From NCBI RefSeq assembly GCF_018854495.1, contig NZ_JABBDR010000093.1:1-11838 (forward strand): a DNA stretch of 11,838 bases, read 5' to 3'. The position numbers and the translations under genes were made by a program. This DNA comes from Acidithiobacillus ferruginosus (lineage in GTDB: Bacteria > Pseudomonadota > Gammaproteobacteria > Acidithiobacillales > Acidithiobacillaceae). Under the pieces are notes generated by a model. It did not search any database. It saw nothing but the letters and a program-made list of their open reading frames with translations, and was not told the DNA's origin. Every line of letters starts with the position of its first letter. Position 1 is the first letter of the stretch. Below, piece by piece: positions 1 to 6,819 of the stretch.

Positions 1-1
1 T

Positions 2-631
2 CGCCTGAGTGTGACCCAGGCGGGCCAGTTGCCCGCCGATGATGGCGCCGAAGTGGCCATTGCCGGCCGTTCCAATGTCGGCAAGTCATCCACCCTCAAT
101 ATGCTGACCGAGCGCCGGGCACTGGCGCGGGTCAGCCGCACCCCGGGCCGTACCCAGGCCATCAATATTTTCGATCTCGATCCGGGGCAACGCCTCGTGG
201 ACCTGCCCGGCTACGGGTACGCCAAGGTTCCCGAGGCACTGCGGCGCTCCTGGGGACCACTGCTGGAACAATATCTACGGCGGCGCGGCAGCTTGCGCGG
301 ATTGATCCTGGTCATGGATATCCGCCACCCCTATACTGCCCACGATGCCGACCTCATTGCCTTCGCGGAGGGCTGCGGTAGACCGGTGCATGTCTTGCTC
401 AACAAAGCAGACAAACTCAGCCGCGGTGCGGCGACTCAGGAAATGGCCCGCTTGCGGCGGATTCCGGAATTGCAGGGGGTCGCCATGCAGCTATTTTCTG
501 CCCAGTCGGGGTTGGGTATAGATGAGTTGCATGAACGTATAGCAAGATGGCTCACACCGGATGCAGAAAAAGAAACCCCAGCCGAAGCCGGGGCTAATAG
601 CGAGTTCTCAAAGGGAGGGGAGAACTCATGA
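2..631 (+). CDS. engB: Ribosome biogenesis GTP-binding protein EngB (YihA/YsxC), 5' end cut by window
   Basis: EngB is a small Ras-like GTPase needed for assembly of the large ribosomal subunit. The sequence shows a G1/Walker A motif GRSNVGKS (bases 65-88), the switch sequence TPGRTQ, a G3 motif DLPGYG (200-217) and a G4 motif NKAD (401-412), all in the usual EngB order. The frame stays open to the left edge. Family members carry about 20 residues before the segment matching PADDGAEVAIAGRS, so the GTG at base 11 is probably not the true start and the gene begins outside the window. The last 20 or so residues are a Glu/Gly/Ser-rich tail. Their coding DNA overlaps the terminator and hairpins of a candidate small RNA on the other strand, which may constrain this tail more than protein function does. 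The stop TGA is at 629-631. Confidence 0.95.
   Translation, partial: RLSVTQAGQLPADDGAEVAIAGRSNVGKSSTLNMLTERRALARVSRTPGRTQAINIFDLDPGQRLVDLPGYGYAKVPEALRRSWGPLLEQYLRRRGSLRGLILVMDIRHPYTAHDADLIAFAEGCGRPVHVLLNKADKLSRGAATQEMARLRRIPELQGVAMQLFSAQSGLGIDELHERIARWLTPDAEKETPAEAGANSEFSKGGENS
566..595 (-). terminator. Rho-independent terminator with UUCG tetraloop, minus strand
   Basis: Read on the minus strand, CCCCGGC (593-587), loop TTCG (586-583) and GCTGGGG (582-576) form a stem with one G-U pair, which extends by a further G-U and an A-U pair. It is followed directly by the T-rich run TTTCTTTTTC (575-566). Closure of UUCG by C-G gives the extra-stable cUUCGg loop. On the plus strand the same stem has an A-C mismatch and no U tract, so it works as a terminator only leftward. 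It lies inside the 3' end of engB, and no minus-strand protein gene ends here. The simplest reading is the 3' end of the small RNA described next. Confidence 0.75.
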
Positions 632-669
632 TCCGGTCAGGGAGGGTAGACCGGACCCAGACAACCAAC
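567..669 (-). ncRNA. Candidate trans-acting small RNA with two CCCUCCCU loops, Spot 42/ErsA locus
   Basis: This is a predicted RNA of about 100 nt; the 5' end near base 669 is estimated from the promoter and the 3' end from the terminator U tract. Hairpin 1 pairs TCCGGTC (655-649) with GACCGGA (638-632) around the loop UACCCUCCCU. Hairpin 2 pairs GAGTTCTC (627-620) with GAGAACTC (609-602) around the loop CCCUCCCUUU. Both stems are perfect, both loops are 10 nt, and both contain CCCUCCCU, the complement of a strong Shine-Dalgarno sequence. The UUCG terminator hairpin follows. C-rich exposed loops that block ribosome binding are known in several bacterial small RNAs (for example Staphylococcus RsaE-type UCCC motifs). 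Spot 42 and ErsA also sit between polA and engB. No sequence similarity to either is claimed. The strand is assigned from the promoter and terminator; existence and function are inference. Confidence 0.6.
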
Positions 670-693
670 GGGTCATCTATAGCCTTGGAGTGA
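628..693 (+). CDS. Possible 21-codon leader peptide coupled to engB and kch
   Basis: An ATG at 628 overlaps the engB stop as ATGA and opens 21 codons ending in TGA at 691-693, three bases before the kch start. A purine run AGGGAGGGGAG (612-622) precedes it with GGAG 5 nt before the ATG, a strong ribosome binding site. The Shine-Dalgarno of kch lies inside its last codons. This layout would pass ribosomes from engB to kch by translational coupling. Against it, the same bases are explained by the hairpins of the minus-strand small RNA, and the peptide matches no family I recognise. It may simply be chance. Confidence 0.22.
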   Translation: MIRSGRVDRTQTTNGSSIALE

Positions 694-703
694 CGCGTGC
701 CAA
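676..703 (-). promoter_or_regulatory. Sigma70-like promoter for the candidate small RNA
   Basis: On the minus strand, the -35 box TTGGCA (703-698; 5 of 6 consensus) and the -10 box TATAGA (681-676; 4 of 6) are separated by 16 bp. Transcription would begin near base 669. The -35 box overlaps the kch start codon on the other strand, so small-RNA transcription and kch translation initiation share the same DNA. Confidence 0.5.
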
Positions 704-1959
704 AAAAGTTCAGTGAACACCATCCCTGGCACGTTTTGCGGCCAGACCGGCGTGCCCGCTGGCGCGCGCGCCGGCAGCACTGGGCGAACGTCCTCCACCT
801 GGAGGACTGGTACCCGCAATTCCTCATCGCCGCGGCAGTAGGTTTTTTGGGGATATTCAATATCCTCCCGGCCCTGGAGCATCTGCTGGGTCTGAGCTAC
901 GCCGGCAGTCTGGCGGATGTCTCGCACAGCTTTGTGCTGGATGCCTTTCGCGGCGTTCCCCAGGGTGCTGCGGGCGTGGTGTTGCTGATCATGTCCCTGG
1001 GACTGGTCTTCCGCTCCCGTTTTGCCTGGGCCCTCGTCCTGGCCATGGCGACGGCCATCCTCGCCTTTGGAATTTACCGCCATCCTCAGCAGATTTCCGT
1101 GCTGCTCTATTATAATGCCGCGCTGGTCTTTTTCCTCTGGATATTTCGCGGCCGTTTTAACCGCAGCAGTCTGGCCACCGGCACGCTGTTTGCGTTGGTC
1201 GGCGCCATCATGGTCATGAGCTACGGCGTCTTTGGCGCATATATTCTGGGGAACGGGTTCAGACCGCAGATTCATAGCCTGTCCACGGCGCTGTATTTTT
1301 CGGTGGTCACCATGGCTACCGTGGGCTACGGCGATATCCTGCCGGTCAGCAACGAAGCGCGGCTTTTTGTGGTATCTTTAATCGTGCTGGGGATAACGGT
1401 ATTTGCCACGTCGCTTTCGGCCATTATCGTTCCGGCAGTGAACAACCGCCTGCAATCCGCCCTGCAAGGAGAAAAGCGCCACATGATTCGCAAAGGCCAT
1501 TATATTATTGCGGGCGACACCCCGCTGGCGCGCAACAGCTATCGCGAACTCAAGAGTCGCAATCTACCCGTGGTAATGGTGATGGGGCATCAGCCTGATG
1601 ACTCCATCTATCCGCCGGAAGATCTCGTTATCGGCGACTCCAGCGACACGGACGTGCTGCGCAGTGCCGGGGCCGACCAGGCGGCGGCGGTACTTGCCCT
1701 ACGGGCCGACGACTCGGAAAACGCCTTTGTGGTGCTGGCGGTCAAAGAAATGGAGGGCTCCGCCAAAACCGTAGCTGCCGTCAACGATAGCAAAAATCTG
1801 GGACGCGTCCGCCGGGTGCAGCCGGACATGATCATCGCCCCCCAGGTGCTGGGCGGGGAACTGTTGGCCATGGCCCTCAACGGCGAACAACTGGACAGCG
1901 ATGCGGTGATGAAAATGTTCCGCTTCAGCAGCGGAACGGAGACTGCCGGGAAAGACTGA
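697..1959 (+). CDS. kch: Kch-type voltage-gated-like potassium channel with RCK domain
   Basis: This is an inner-membrane potassium channel of 420 aa, close in length and layout to E. coli Kch (about 417 aa). After a basic N-terminus there are hydrophobic segments at about residues 40-62, 88-106, 109-127, 134-150 and 160-184, then the pore loop with selectivity filter TVGYGD (208-213) and a last helix at about 222-245. From residue 268 follows a cytoplasmic RCK/TrkA-N Rossmann domain (HYIIAGD), with the E. coli-like stretches ENAFVVLAVKEM, VNDSKNLGRV and LNGEQLDSD. The start is GTG with TGGAG 6 nt upstream. No Arg-rich S4-type voltage sensor is obvious. The gene lies between engB and polA, which are direct neighbours in many relatives, so it looks inserted there. 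The stop is 2 bases from the polA stop on the other strand. An internal start for a separate RCK protein is listed separately. Confidence 0.9.
   Translation: MPKKFSEHHPWHVLRPDRRARWRARRQHWANVLHLEDWYPQFLIAAAVGFLGIFNILPALEHLLGLSYAGSLADVSHSFVLDAFRGVPQGAAGVVLLIMSLGLVFRSRFAWALVLAMATAILAFGIYRHPQQISVLLYYNAALVFFLWIFRGRFNRSSLATGTLFALVGAIMVMSYGVFGAYILGNGFRPQIHSLSTALYFSVVTMATVGYGDILPVSNEARLFVVSLIVLGITVFATSLSAIIVPAVNNRLQSALQGEKRHMIRKGHYIIAGDTPLARNSYRELKSRNLPVVMVMGHQPDDSIYPPEDLVIGDSSDTDVLRSAGADQAAAVLALRADDSENAFVVLAVKEMEGSAKTVAAVNDSKNLGRVRRVQPDMIIAPQVLGGELLAMALNGEQLDSDAVMKMFRFSSGTETAGKD
1466..1485 (+). promoter_or_regulatory. Internal ribosome binding site and ATG for a free RCK domain of Kch
   Basis: AAGGAG at 1466-1471 stands 11 nt before an in-frame ATG at 1483 (Met263). 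The product would be a soluble 158-aa RCK domain. Met263 aligns with the internal Met (about Met240) from which E. coli kch is known to produce its RCK domain separately; both are followed by an RK-H segment leading into the Rossmann fold. The spacing is slightly long, so efficiency is uncertain. Confidence 0.5.
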
Positions 1960-1961
1960 GT

Positions 1962-4661
1962 TCAGCCGTGCGCTTCATCCCAGTGCTTGCCGATACCCAA
2001 CCCCACGAGGAGCGGCACCGCCAGTTCCGCCACACCTTCCATACGCGCCTTTAGTGCCGACTTCGCAGCCTCCAGGCCGGCCTCCGGCACCTCCAGAATC
2101 AGTTCGTCATGTACCTGGAGAATCATCCGACCACGCTCGGGCTGTTCCTGCAACCAGGCATCCACCGCAATCATCGCCATCTTGATGAGATCCGCCGCAG
2201 TGCCCTGCATAGGTGCGTTAATGGCCGCACGCTCGGCATAATTACGCCGGGCCGGGTTGCTGGAGCGAATTTCCGGTACATACAGACGGCGGCCAAAGAG
2301 CGTCTCCACATAACCCTGCTTTTTCGCCAGGGCACGGGTCTGCTCCATATATTCAAGAACACCCCGATAGCGCTCAAAGTAACGATCCATGTACTGTCGC
2401 GCGGCAGCCTGATCAATGCCCAACTGTTGCGCGAGGCCGTAGGGCGTCTGCCCGTAAATCAGACCGAAGTTGATCGCCTTGGCGGCACGACGTGCGGCAC
2501 TATCCACATCTTCCGGGGCCAGATCAAAGACCTCGGCAGCTGTAACCGCATGAATGTCCTCGCCTTCCGCAAAGGCTTGCAATAGGCGTGCATCCCCGGA
2601 GAGATGGGCCAGGATACGCAGTTCGATCTGTGAGTAATCGGCGCTCAGCAGCCAGTGCCCATTCTCGGCGACAAAAGCCTGGCGGATACGCCGACCCTGT
2701 TCGGTACGCACCGGGATATTTTGCAGATTCGGATCGTTGGAGGAGAGGCGTCCGGTGGCCGCGACCGCCTGCTGAAAATGGGTATGGACCCGGCCGGTGT
2801 CGGGATTGATCATCTGCGGCAGTGCATCTGCATAGGTGTTTTTGAGCTTGGCCATGCCACGATAATCAAGAATCAGGCGCGGCAGATCGGCGTGAACCGC
2901 GAGCTGGGCGAGCACGTCTTCATTGGTCGACGGCTGACCGCCGGGGGTTTTTTTGAGTACCGGCAACCGCATCTTGTCGAAGAGAACTTCCTGGATCTGC
3001 TTGGGGGAGTTGAGGTTGAAGGACTGCCCCGCCAGAACAAAAGCCTTCTGTTCACAGTCCGCCATATCTTTACGCAGTTCCGTGCTCAGCACTTCGAGCT
3101 GGGCACGATCGATTTTGACACCCGCTTCTTCCATACGCGCCAGCACCAGCACCAGCGGCATTTCTATTTCCATCAACACGCGCCGCAAGCCCGGTTCGCT
3201 GGCGAACCGCGGCCAGAGCTGCGCGTCCACACGCAGACAGACATCGGCATCCTCTGCCGCGTAGGGCAGCGCCTCCGCTACCGGCACATCGGCAAAATTA
3301 CGCGCTGACTTGCCTTTGCCGACCACCTCTTCGTAGCGGATGTTCTGATGTTGCAGGTAGCGCTCGGCGAGGGTGTCTAGATCGTGACCGTTGTGACTGC
3401 TGTTTAAGACGTAGCTTTCCAGCAACGTGTCGCGGGCCAGGCCGGCGGGGTGGATACCATGTCGCCAGAAAACCCGCCAATCGTATTTAGCGTTCTGGGC
3501 CAGCTTGGCGGCCTGTGGGTCTTCCAGCCACGGGCGCAAGGCGGTGAGGACTGTCTGTCGATCCAGTTGCGGACCAGCGTCGCGGTGGCCAACGGGAACG
3601 TAGACAGCCTGATAGTCGCCACCGGCCTGCCAGGCGCAGGAAATCCCCACCAGATCGGCATGCAGCGGATCGAGGCTCGTGGTTTCCGTGTCCAAAGCGA
3701 CCACATCGGCCGCTTTCAGGGCAAACAGCAGCGTATCCAGCGCTTCCGCAGTGGTGATGGCCTGGTAGGCGGCGCGATCTATATCACTGCTCCGCTTTTC
3801 CGGCACTTTCCCCGCATCGTCCGCAGGCAGGTCCCTGAGCCAGGCATGAAAACCCAGGCGCTGCGCCAGCGCCCGCAGGGCGACCACATCCGCCGCCCGG
3901 CGGGCGTAAGTCGCGACAGGCAACGTCAGATCACAGCGAATGGTCGCCAGATCGCGGCTCAACGGCAGATAATGTGCGGAGGCACGCAGCACCTCACCCA
4001 CCTTGCCGCCGATGTCGCCGGCGTGGGCCAGCACGCCGTCCAGATCGCCATATTGCGTCAGCCACCGGGCGGCCGTTTTCGGCCCGACGCCGGGCACGCC
4101 GGGGATGTTGTCCACCTTGTCGCCGATCAGCGCCAGCAGGTCGGCAATACGCTCCGGCGGCACACCAAAGCGCTCCTCAACCCCGGCCACATCCGTTTCG
4201 ATACCTTTCATGGTGTCGATAAGCCGCACCCGCGAATTCACCAATTGAGCCATATCCTTGTCGCCGGTGACGATAAGCACCTGCTGGTCGGGCGCCGCCT
4301 CCCGGGCCAGGGTGCCGATCACGTCATCCGCCTCCACGTCGGGCTCGATCACGAGCGGCAAGCCGGTAGCCCTGATCCAGTCGTGCAGCAGCGGAACCTG
4401 GACCCGTAGCTCCTCCGGCATGGCGGGCCGGTGTGCCTTATACTCAGGATAAAGTCTGTCCCGGAACGTCCCGCCGGGGGCGTCGAATATGACGATGATT
4501 TCGTCACTCGGATGCTCCTTCAGCAGGCGGCGGAGCATGTTGGCGACACCGTAAATAGCTCCGGTCGGAAGATTGTCCGGGGCGCGCAAGTCAGGCAGCG
4601 CGTGAAAGGCACGATAGAGGAAGCTGGAGGCATCGACGAGGATACGGGGATCTTGGGGCAT
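1962..4661 (-). CDS. polA: DNA polymerase I
   Basis: The 899-aa protein fills gaps during Okazaki fragment maturation and excision repair. All three domains appear intact. The 5'-3' nuclease (about 1-290) has VEADDVIG (109-116), TGDKDMAQL (132-140) and GDKVDNIPGVPGVGPKTA (180-197). The 3'-5' proofreading domain (about 300-485) keeps its acidic residues in LDTET (323-327), AQNAKYD (388-394) and YAAED (467-471), so it should be active, unlike in the Thermus or Bacillus enzymes. The polymerase domain has motif A DYSQIE (675-680), motif B INFGLIYG (730-737) and motif C VHDE (850-853). E. coli Pol I is 928 aa. The start ATG at 4661 has only a distant GGAG upstream (about 12 nt). There is no space for a terminator after the stop, so the transcript must continue into DNA antisense to kch. 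Confidence 0.97.
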   Translation of the reverse strand: MPQDPRILVDASSFLYRAFHALPDLRAPDNLPTGAIYGVANMLRRLLKEHPSDEIIVIFDAPGGTFRDRLYPEYKAHRPAMPEELRVQVPLLHDWIRATGLPLVIEPDVEADDVIGTLAREAAPDQQVLIVTGDKDMAQLVNSRVRLIDTMKGIETDVAGVEERFGVPPERIADLLALIGDKVDNIPGVPGVGPKTAARWLTQYGDLDGVLAHAGDIGGKVGEVLRASAHYLPLSRDLATIRCDLTLPVATYARRAADVVALRALAQRLGFHAWLRDLPADDAGKVPEKRSSDIDRAAYQAITTAEALDTLLFALKAADVVALDTETTSLDPLHADLVGISCAWQAGGDYQAVYVPVGHRDAGPQLDRQTVLTALRPWLEDPQAAKLAQNAKYDWRVFWRHGIHPAGLARDTLLESYVLNSSHNGHDLDTLAERYLQHQNIRYEEVVGKGKSARNFADVPVAEALPYAAEDADVCLRVDAQLWPRFASEPGLRRVLMEIEMPLVLVLARMEEAGVKIDRAQLEVLSTELRKDMADCEQKAFVLAGQSFNLNSPKQIQEVLFDKMRLPVLKKTPGGQPSTNEDVLAQLAVHADLPRLILDYRGMAKLKNTYADALPQMINPDTGRVHTHFQQAVAATGRLSSNDPNLQNIPVRTEQGRRIRQAFVAENGHWLLSADYSQIELRILAHLSGDARLLQAFAEGEDIHAVTAAEVFDLAPEDVDSAARRAAKAINFGLIYGQTPYGLAQQLGIDQAAARQYMDRYFERYRGVLEYMEQTRALAKKQGYVETLFGRRLYVPEIRSSNPARRNYAERAAINAPMQGTAADLIKMAMIAVDAWLQEQPERGRMILQVHDELILEVPEAGLEAAKSALKARMEGVAELAVPLLVGLGIGKHWDEAHG

Positions 4662-4689
4662 GGTCTGGGACTTCTCCGCGGATTTCCGT

Positions 4690-4719
4690 CATAATACGAG
4701 AAACTATCACCATTGACAC
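4690..4719. promoter_or_regulatory. Overlapping divergent promoters of polA and the LOG gene
   Basis: For polA (minus strand): -35 GTGTCA (4719-4714), 17 bp, -10 TATTAT (4696-4691), giving a leader of about 25 nt. For the LOG gene (plus strand): the same AT-rich block reads as -10 CATAAT (4690-4695), with only a weak -35 (GGGACT, 4667-4672, 17 bp upstream). Both -10 boxes use the same bases, so the polymerases would compete. The polA -35 lies inside the alternative TTG start region of the LOG gene. Confidence 0.45.
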
Positions 4720-4730
4720 TGGAACGACGG

Positions 4731-5450
4731 ATGCGGGCACATCTCGATGCGGAAAAACTGCGCGACAAGGGCGAGGGGCGCCTCACCCGTGAAGCCTGGA
4801 AAATTTTTCAGATTATAGCTGAGTTTGTACATGGTTACGAAAAGCTGGCCGATGTCGAACCCTGTGTCAGCATTTTCGGTTCAGCCCGCATCGAGCCGGA
4901 ACATCCCTGGTATCTGAAAGCCCAGGAAATTGCCGAGAAACTCTCCAATGCCGGTTTTTCCGTTATCAGCGGCGGCGGTCCCGGCGTGATGGAAGCCGCC
5001 AACAAGGGCGCCTTTCGCGGCACGGGCTACAGCATCGGGCTCAATATCGAACTGCCCCATGAGCAACACACCAACCCTTACCAGGATGTCTCCATATCCT
5101 TCGAGCATTTCTACTCACGCAAGGTCATGTTCGTAAAATACGCGGTCGCCTACGTGGTGATGCCGGGCGGTTTCGGAACCCTGGACGAACTGGCCGAGTG
5201 CCTGACCCTGGTCCAGACGGGCAAGACCCGCAAAATGCCCATCATCCTGGTGGAGTCCAGCTTCTGGAAAGGGCTGATCGACTGGTGGCGGGGCTCCATG
5301 CTCACCGCAGGCACCATCAGGCAGGAAGATCTCGATCTCATCACCATTATCGACGACACCGACGAAGTAGTATCGGCCATTTTTAATCACTATGAAAAAC
5401 GCGGCTTTGCGCCGTCCGCCGCTGAGACAGAGGCCCTTCTCAACCTTTAA
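4731..5450 (+). CDS. LOG-family (TIGR00730) nucleotide 5'-monophosphate phosphoribohydrolase
   Basis: The protein is 239 aa with a Rossmann fold of the Lonely Guy (LOG) type, formerly called lysine decarboxylase-like. LOG enzymes hydrolyse cytokinin riboside 5'-monophosphates in plants and some bacteria; bacterial relatives also cleave AMP or other nucleotides, so the real substrate here is open. Counted from the upstream TTG at 4713, visible motifs are IFGSARIEP (54-62), GGGPGVMEAA (87-96), the SRK segment (135-137) and the signature PGGFGTLDELAE (151-162). The ATG at 4731 is preferred because GGAA lies 6 nt upstream and the TTG has no ribosome binding site; TTG would add six residues. It is probably the first gene of an operon: the DUF2782 gene follows after 20 bases. 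Confidence 0.88.
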   Translation: MRAHLDAEKLRDKGEGRLTREAWKIFQIIAEFVHGYEKLADVEPCVSIFGSARIEPEHPWYLKAQEIAEKLSNAGFSVISGGGPGVMEAANKGAFRGTGYSIGLNIELPHEQHTNPYQDVSISFEHFYSRKVMFVKYAVAYVVMPGGFGTLDELAECLTLVQTGKTRKMPIILVESSFWKGLIDWWRGSMLTAGTIRQEDLDLITIIDDTDEVVSAIFNHYEKRGFAPSAAETEALLNL

Positions 5451-5470
5451 GGACCCCAGGGAGTACTACC

Positions 5471-5806
5471 ATGTCCATACGTATCTTCGTCCTAGTTGTC
5501 GGTACCTGCTTTGCGTTAGGCACCAGCCTCTCCACATGGGCTGCGGACAATCTCCAAAAACTGCATCTGCCGACGCTGGCCCCCGAGGCCAAAACCGGGC
5601 CCAAAGCCGAGATCAAGGTGCCGAAAGGCTCCCGGATCGAGGAATATAAGGTCAATGGCAAAGTGTACATGGTCAAGGTCATCCCACCCAAACCGTTCCC
5701 ACCGTACTATCTGGAAGACAAGGGTGGCACCGGCCGCTTCACCGAAGTGCCGCAGACGGCGGCTGAACACCTGAGTGTGCCGCATTGGGTTATTTTCCGC
5801 TGGTAA
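5471..5806 (+). CDS. Secreted DUF2782 protein
   Basis: This 111-aa protein has a clear signal peptide: a short basic N-terminus, a hydrophobic core at residues 5-20, and a likely cut near residues 24-25 (STWAA). The mature part is small and rich in Lys and Pro. It has the segment IEEYKVNGKVYMVKV followed by PPYYLEDKGG, which matches what I know of DUF2782, a periplasmic family of unknown function often found beside thrB and polA in gammaproteobacteria. AGGGAG lies 7 nt before the ATG. It sits between the LOG gene (20 bases) and thrB (42 bases), probably in one transcript. No catalytic residues or lipobox are seen. Confidence 0.85.
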   Translation: MSIRIFVLVVGTCFALGTSLSTWAADNLQKLHLPTLAPEAKTGPKAEIKVPKGSRIEEYKVNGKVYMVKVIPPKPFPPYYLEDKGGTGRFTEVPQTAAEHLSVPHWVIFRW

Positions 5807-5848
5807 TTCTGCCCTGTTCCTCCCCATCTCCGAGCGAAAGTGCCGTTT

Positions 5849-6781
5849 ATGTCTGTTTATACCAATGTCAGCGAAGGCGAACTCGCGCAATTTCTCAGAG
5901 ATTATGACCTCGGCGGCGCCCGCGCGCTGATCGGCATCTCCGCCGGTGTGGAGAACAGCAACTATTTCCTCGACACCGAAAAGGGTCATTTTGTCCTGAC
6001 AATATTCGAGCGTCTGCCGCGTAATAAAATCCCTTATTTCCTGGATCTCACCGAATGGCTGAGCCTACGCGGCATTCCCTGCCCACGCCCGGTGCACACC
6101 ACCGCAGGAAACAGTCTCAGTACGTTATGCGGCAAACCCGCTGCCATCGTTCAGCGTCTGAGTGGTGCGTCCATCGAGGGCCGGGCGCCCTCTGTTGCCG
6201 AAATCGGCGTGCTTGGCACCTTGCTGGCGCGCATGCATCTGGCCGGAGAGGCCTTCCCGGAGCGGCACCCCAACCCCGCCGGACTCCCCTGGTGGCAGAA
6301 AACGGCCAGATATCTGGTGCCACACTTGAGCCCGGAAAACAACGCCGTGATTGCGGATGAAATTGTCTATCAGAGCGCACTGAATCGCAGGGATCTTCCC
6401 GGTGGCGTCGTCCATGCGGATCTTTTTCCCGATAATGTCCTGTTCGAGAACGGCCAGATCTCCGGCACCATCGATTTTTATTATGCTGGGGACGATGCCT
6501 GGCTTTACGATCTGGCGGTGGTGGCCAATGCCTGGTGCTCGGAAGCCGATGGCCGTTTCGACCGGGCATTGGTTACAGCGTTGTGGGATGCCTATGTGGC
6601 TACCCGACCTCTGCAGGCCGGCGAGGAAGTGTTGTGGTTTCCACTGCTGCGCGCAGCGGCCCTGCGCTTCTGGCTCCTGCGCCTGGATGCCATGCACTTT
6701 CGCCGCCCCGGGACCATCACGCAATGCAAAGACCCGGAGGAATACCGGCGGATTCTCCTCATGCGCCAGCGAGGCGCTTAG
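5849..6781 (+). CDS. thrB: Homoserine kinase, APH-fold type (ThrB)
   Basis: It phosphorylates L-homoserine with ATP to O-phosphohomoserine, the step before threonine synthase. The 310-aa protein belongs to the aminoglycoside-phosphotransferase-like ThrB found in Pseudomonas and relatives, not to the GHMP-type ThrB of E. coli. Evidence is the N-terminal SVYTNVSEGELAQFLRDYDL, the SAGVENSNYF loop (31-40), the catalytic HADLFPDN (189-196; Asp191 as base, Asn196 as metal ligand) and the metal-binding IDF (208-210). The ATG at 5849 is chosen over the GTG at 5840 because family members begin MSV(F/Y)T. The ribosome binding site is weak (GAAAG), which fits coupling to the upstream DUF2782 gene. The end faces the small membrane gene with a 38-bp gap and no evident terminator. 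Confidence 0.93.
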   Translation: MSVYTNVSEGELAQFLRDYDLGGARALIGISAGVENSNYFLDTEKGHFVLTIFERLPRNKIPYFLDLTEWLSLRGIPCPRPVHTTAGNSLSTLCGKPAAIVQRLSGASIEGRAPSVAEIGVLGTLLARMHLAGEAFPERHPNPAGLPWWQKTARYLVPHLSPENNAVIADEIVYQSALNRRDLPGGVVHADLFPDNVLFENGQISGTIDFYYAGDDAWLYDLAVVANAWCSEADGRFDRALVTALWDAYVATRPLQAGEEVLWFPLLRAAALRFWLLRLDAMHFRRPGTITQCKDPEEYRRILLMRQRGA

Positions 6782-6819
6782 CCTCCTGCCGGATGCTGCT
6801 CAGAGACACACCATGGGTA

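Noticed and set aside
594..629. 11-codon frame inside the candidate small RNA (minus strand, ATG at 629)
   Set aside because: Spot 42 is reported to encode a short peptide, so I looked for one. The GGA before this ATG is only about 2 nt away and lies in a hairpin stem, so translation is doubtful.
602..655. Plus-strand reading of the twin hairpins, with AGGGAGGG loops holding GGA, as CsrA/RsmA-binding sites
   Set aside because: The loops would suit CsrA in part, but the plus strand has no matching terminator: its hairpin at 576-593 has an A-C mismatch and no U tract. Promoter and terminator both favour the minus strand. It remains possible that CsrA binds the engB-kch mRNA here.
673..1275. 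200-codon open frame antisense to kch
   Set aside because: Composition is shadow-like (many Gln, His, Asp and Arg), with no domain. It covers the kch coding strand, which is a clear channel gene.
6782..6819. Bidirectional terminator between thrB and the small membrane gene
   Set aside because: The 38-bp gap has no stem with a T run on either strand.
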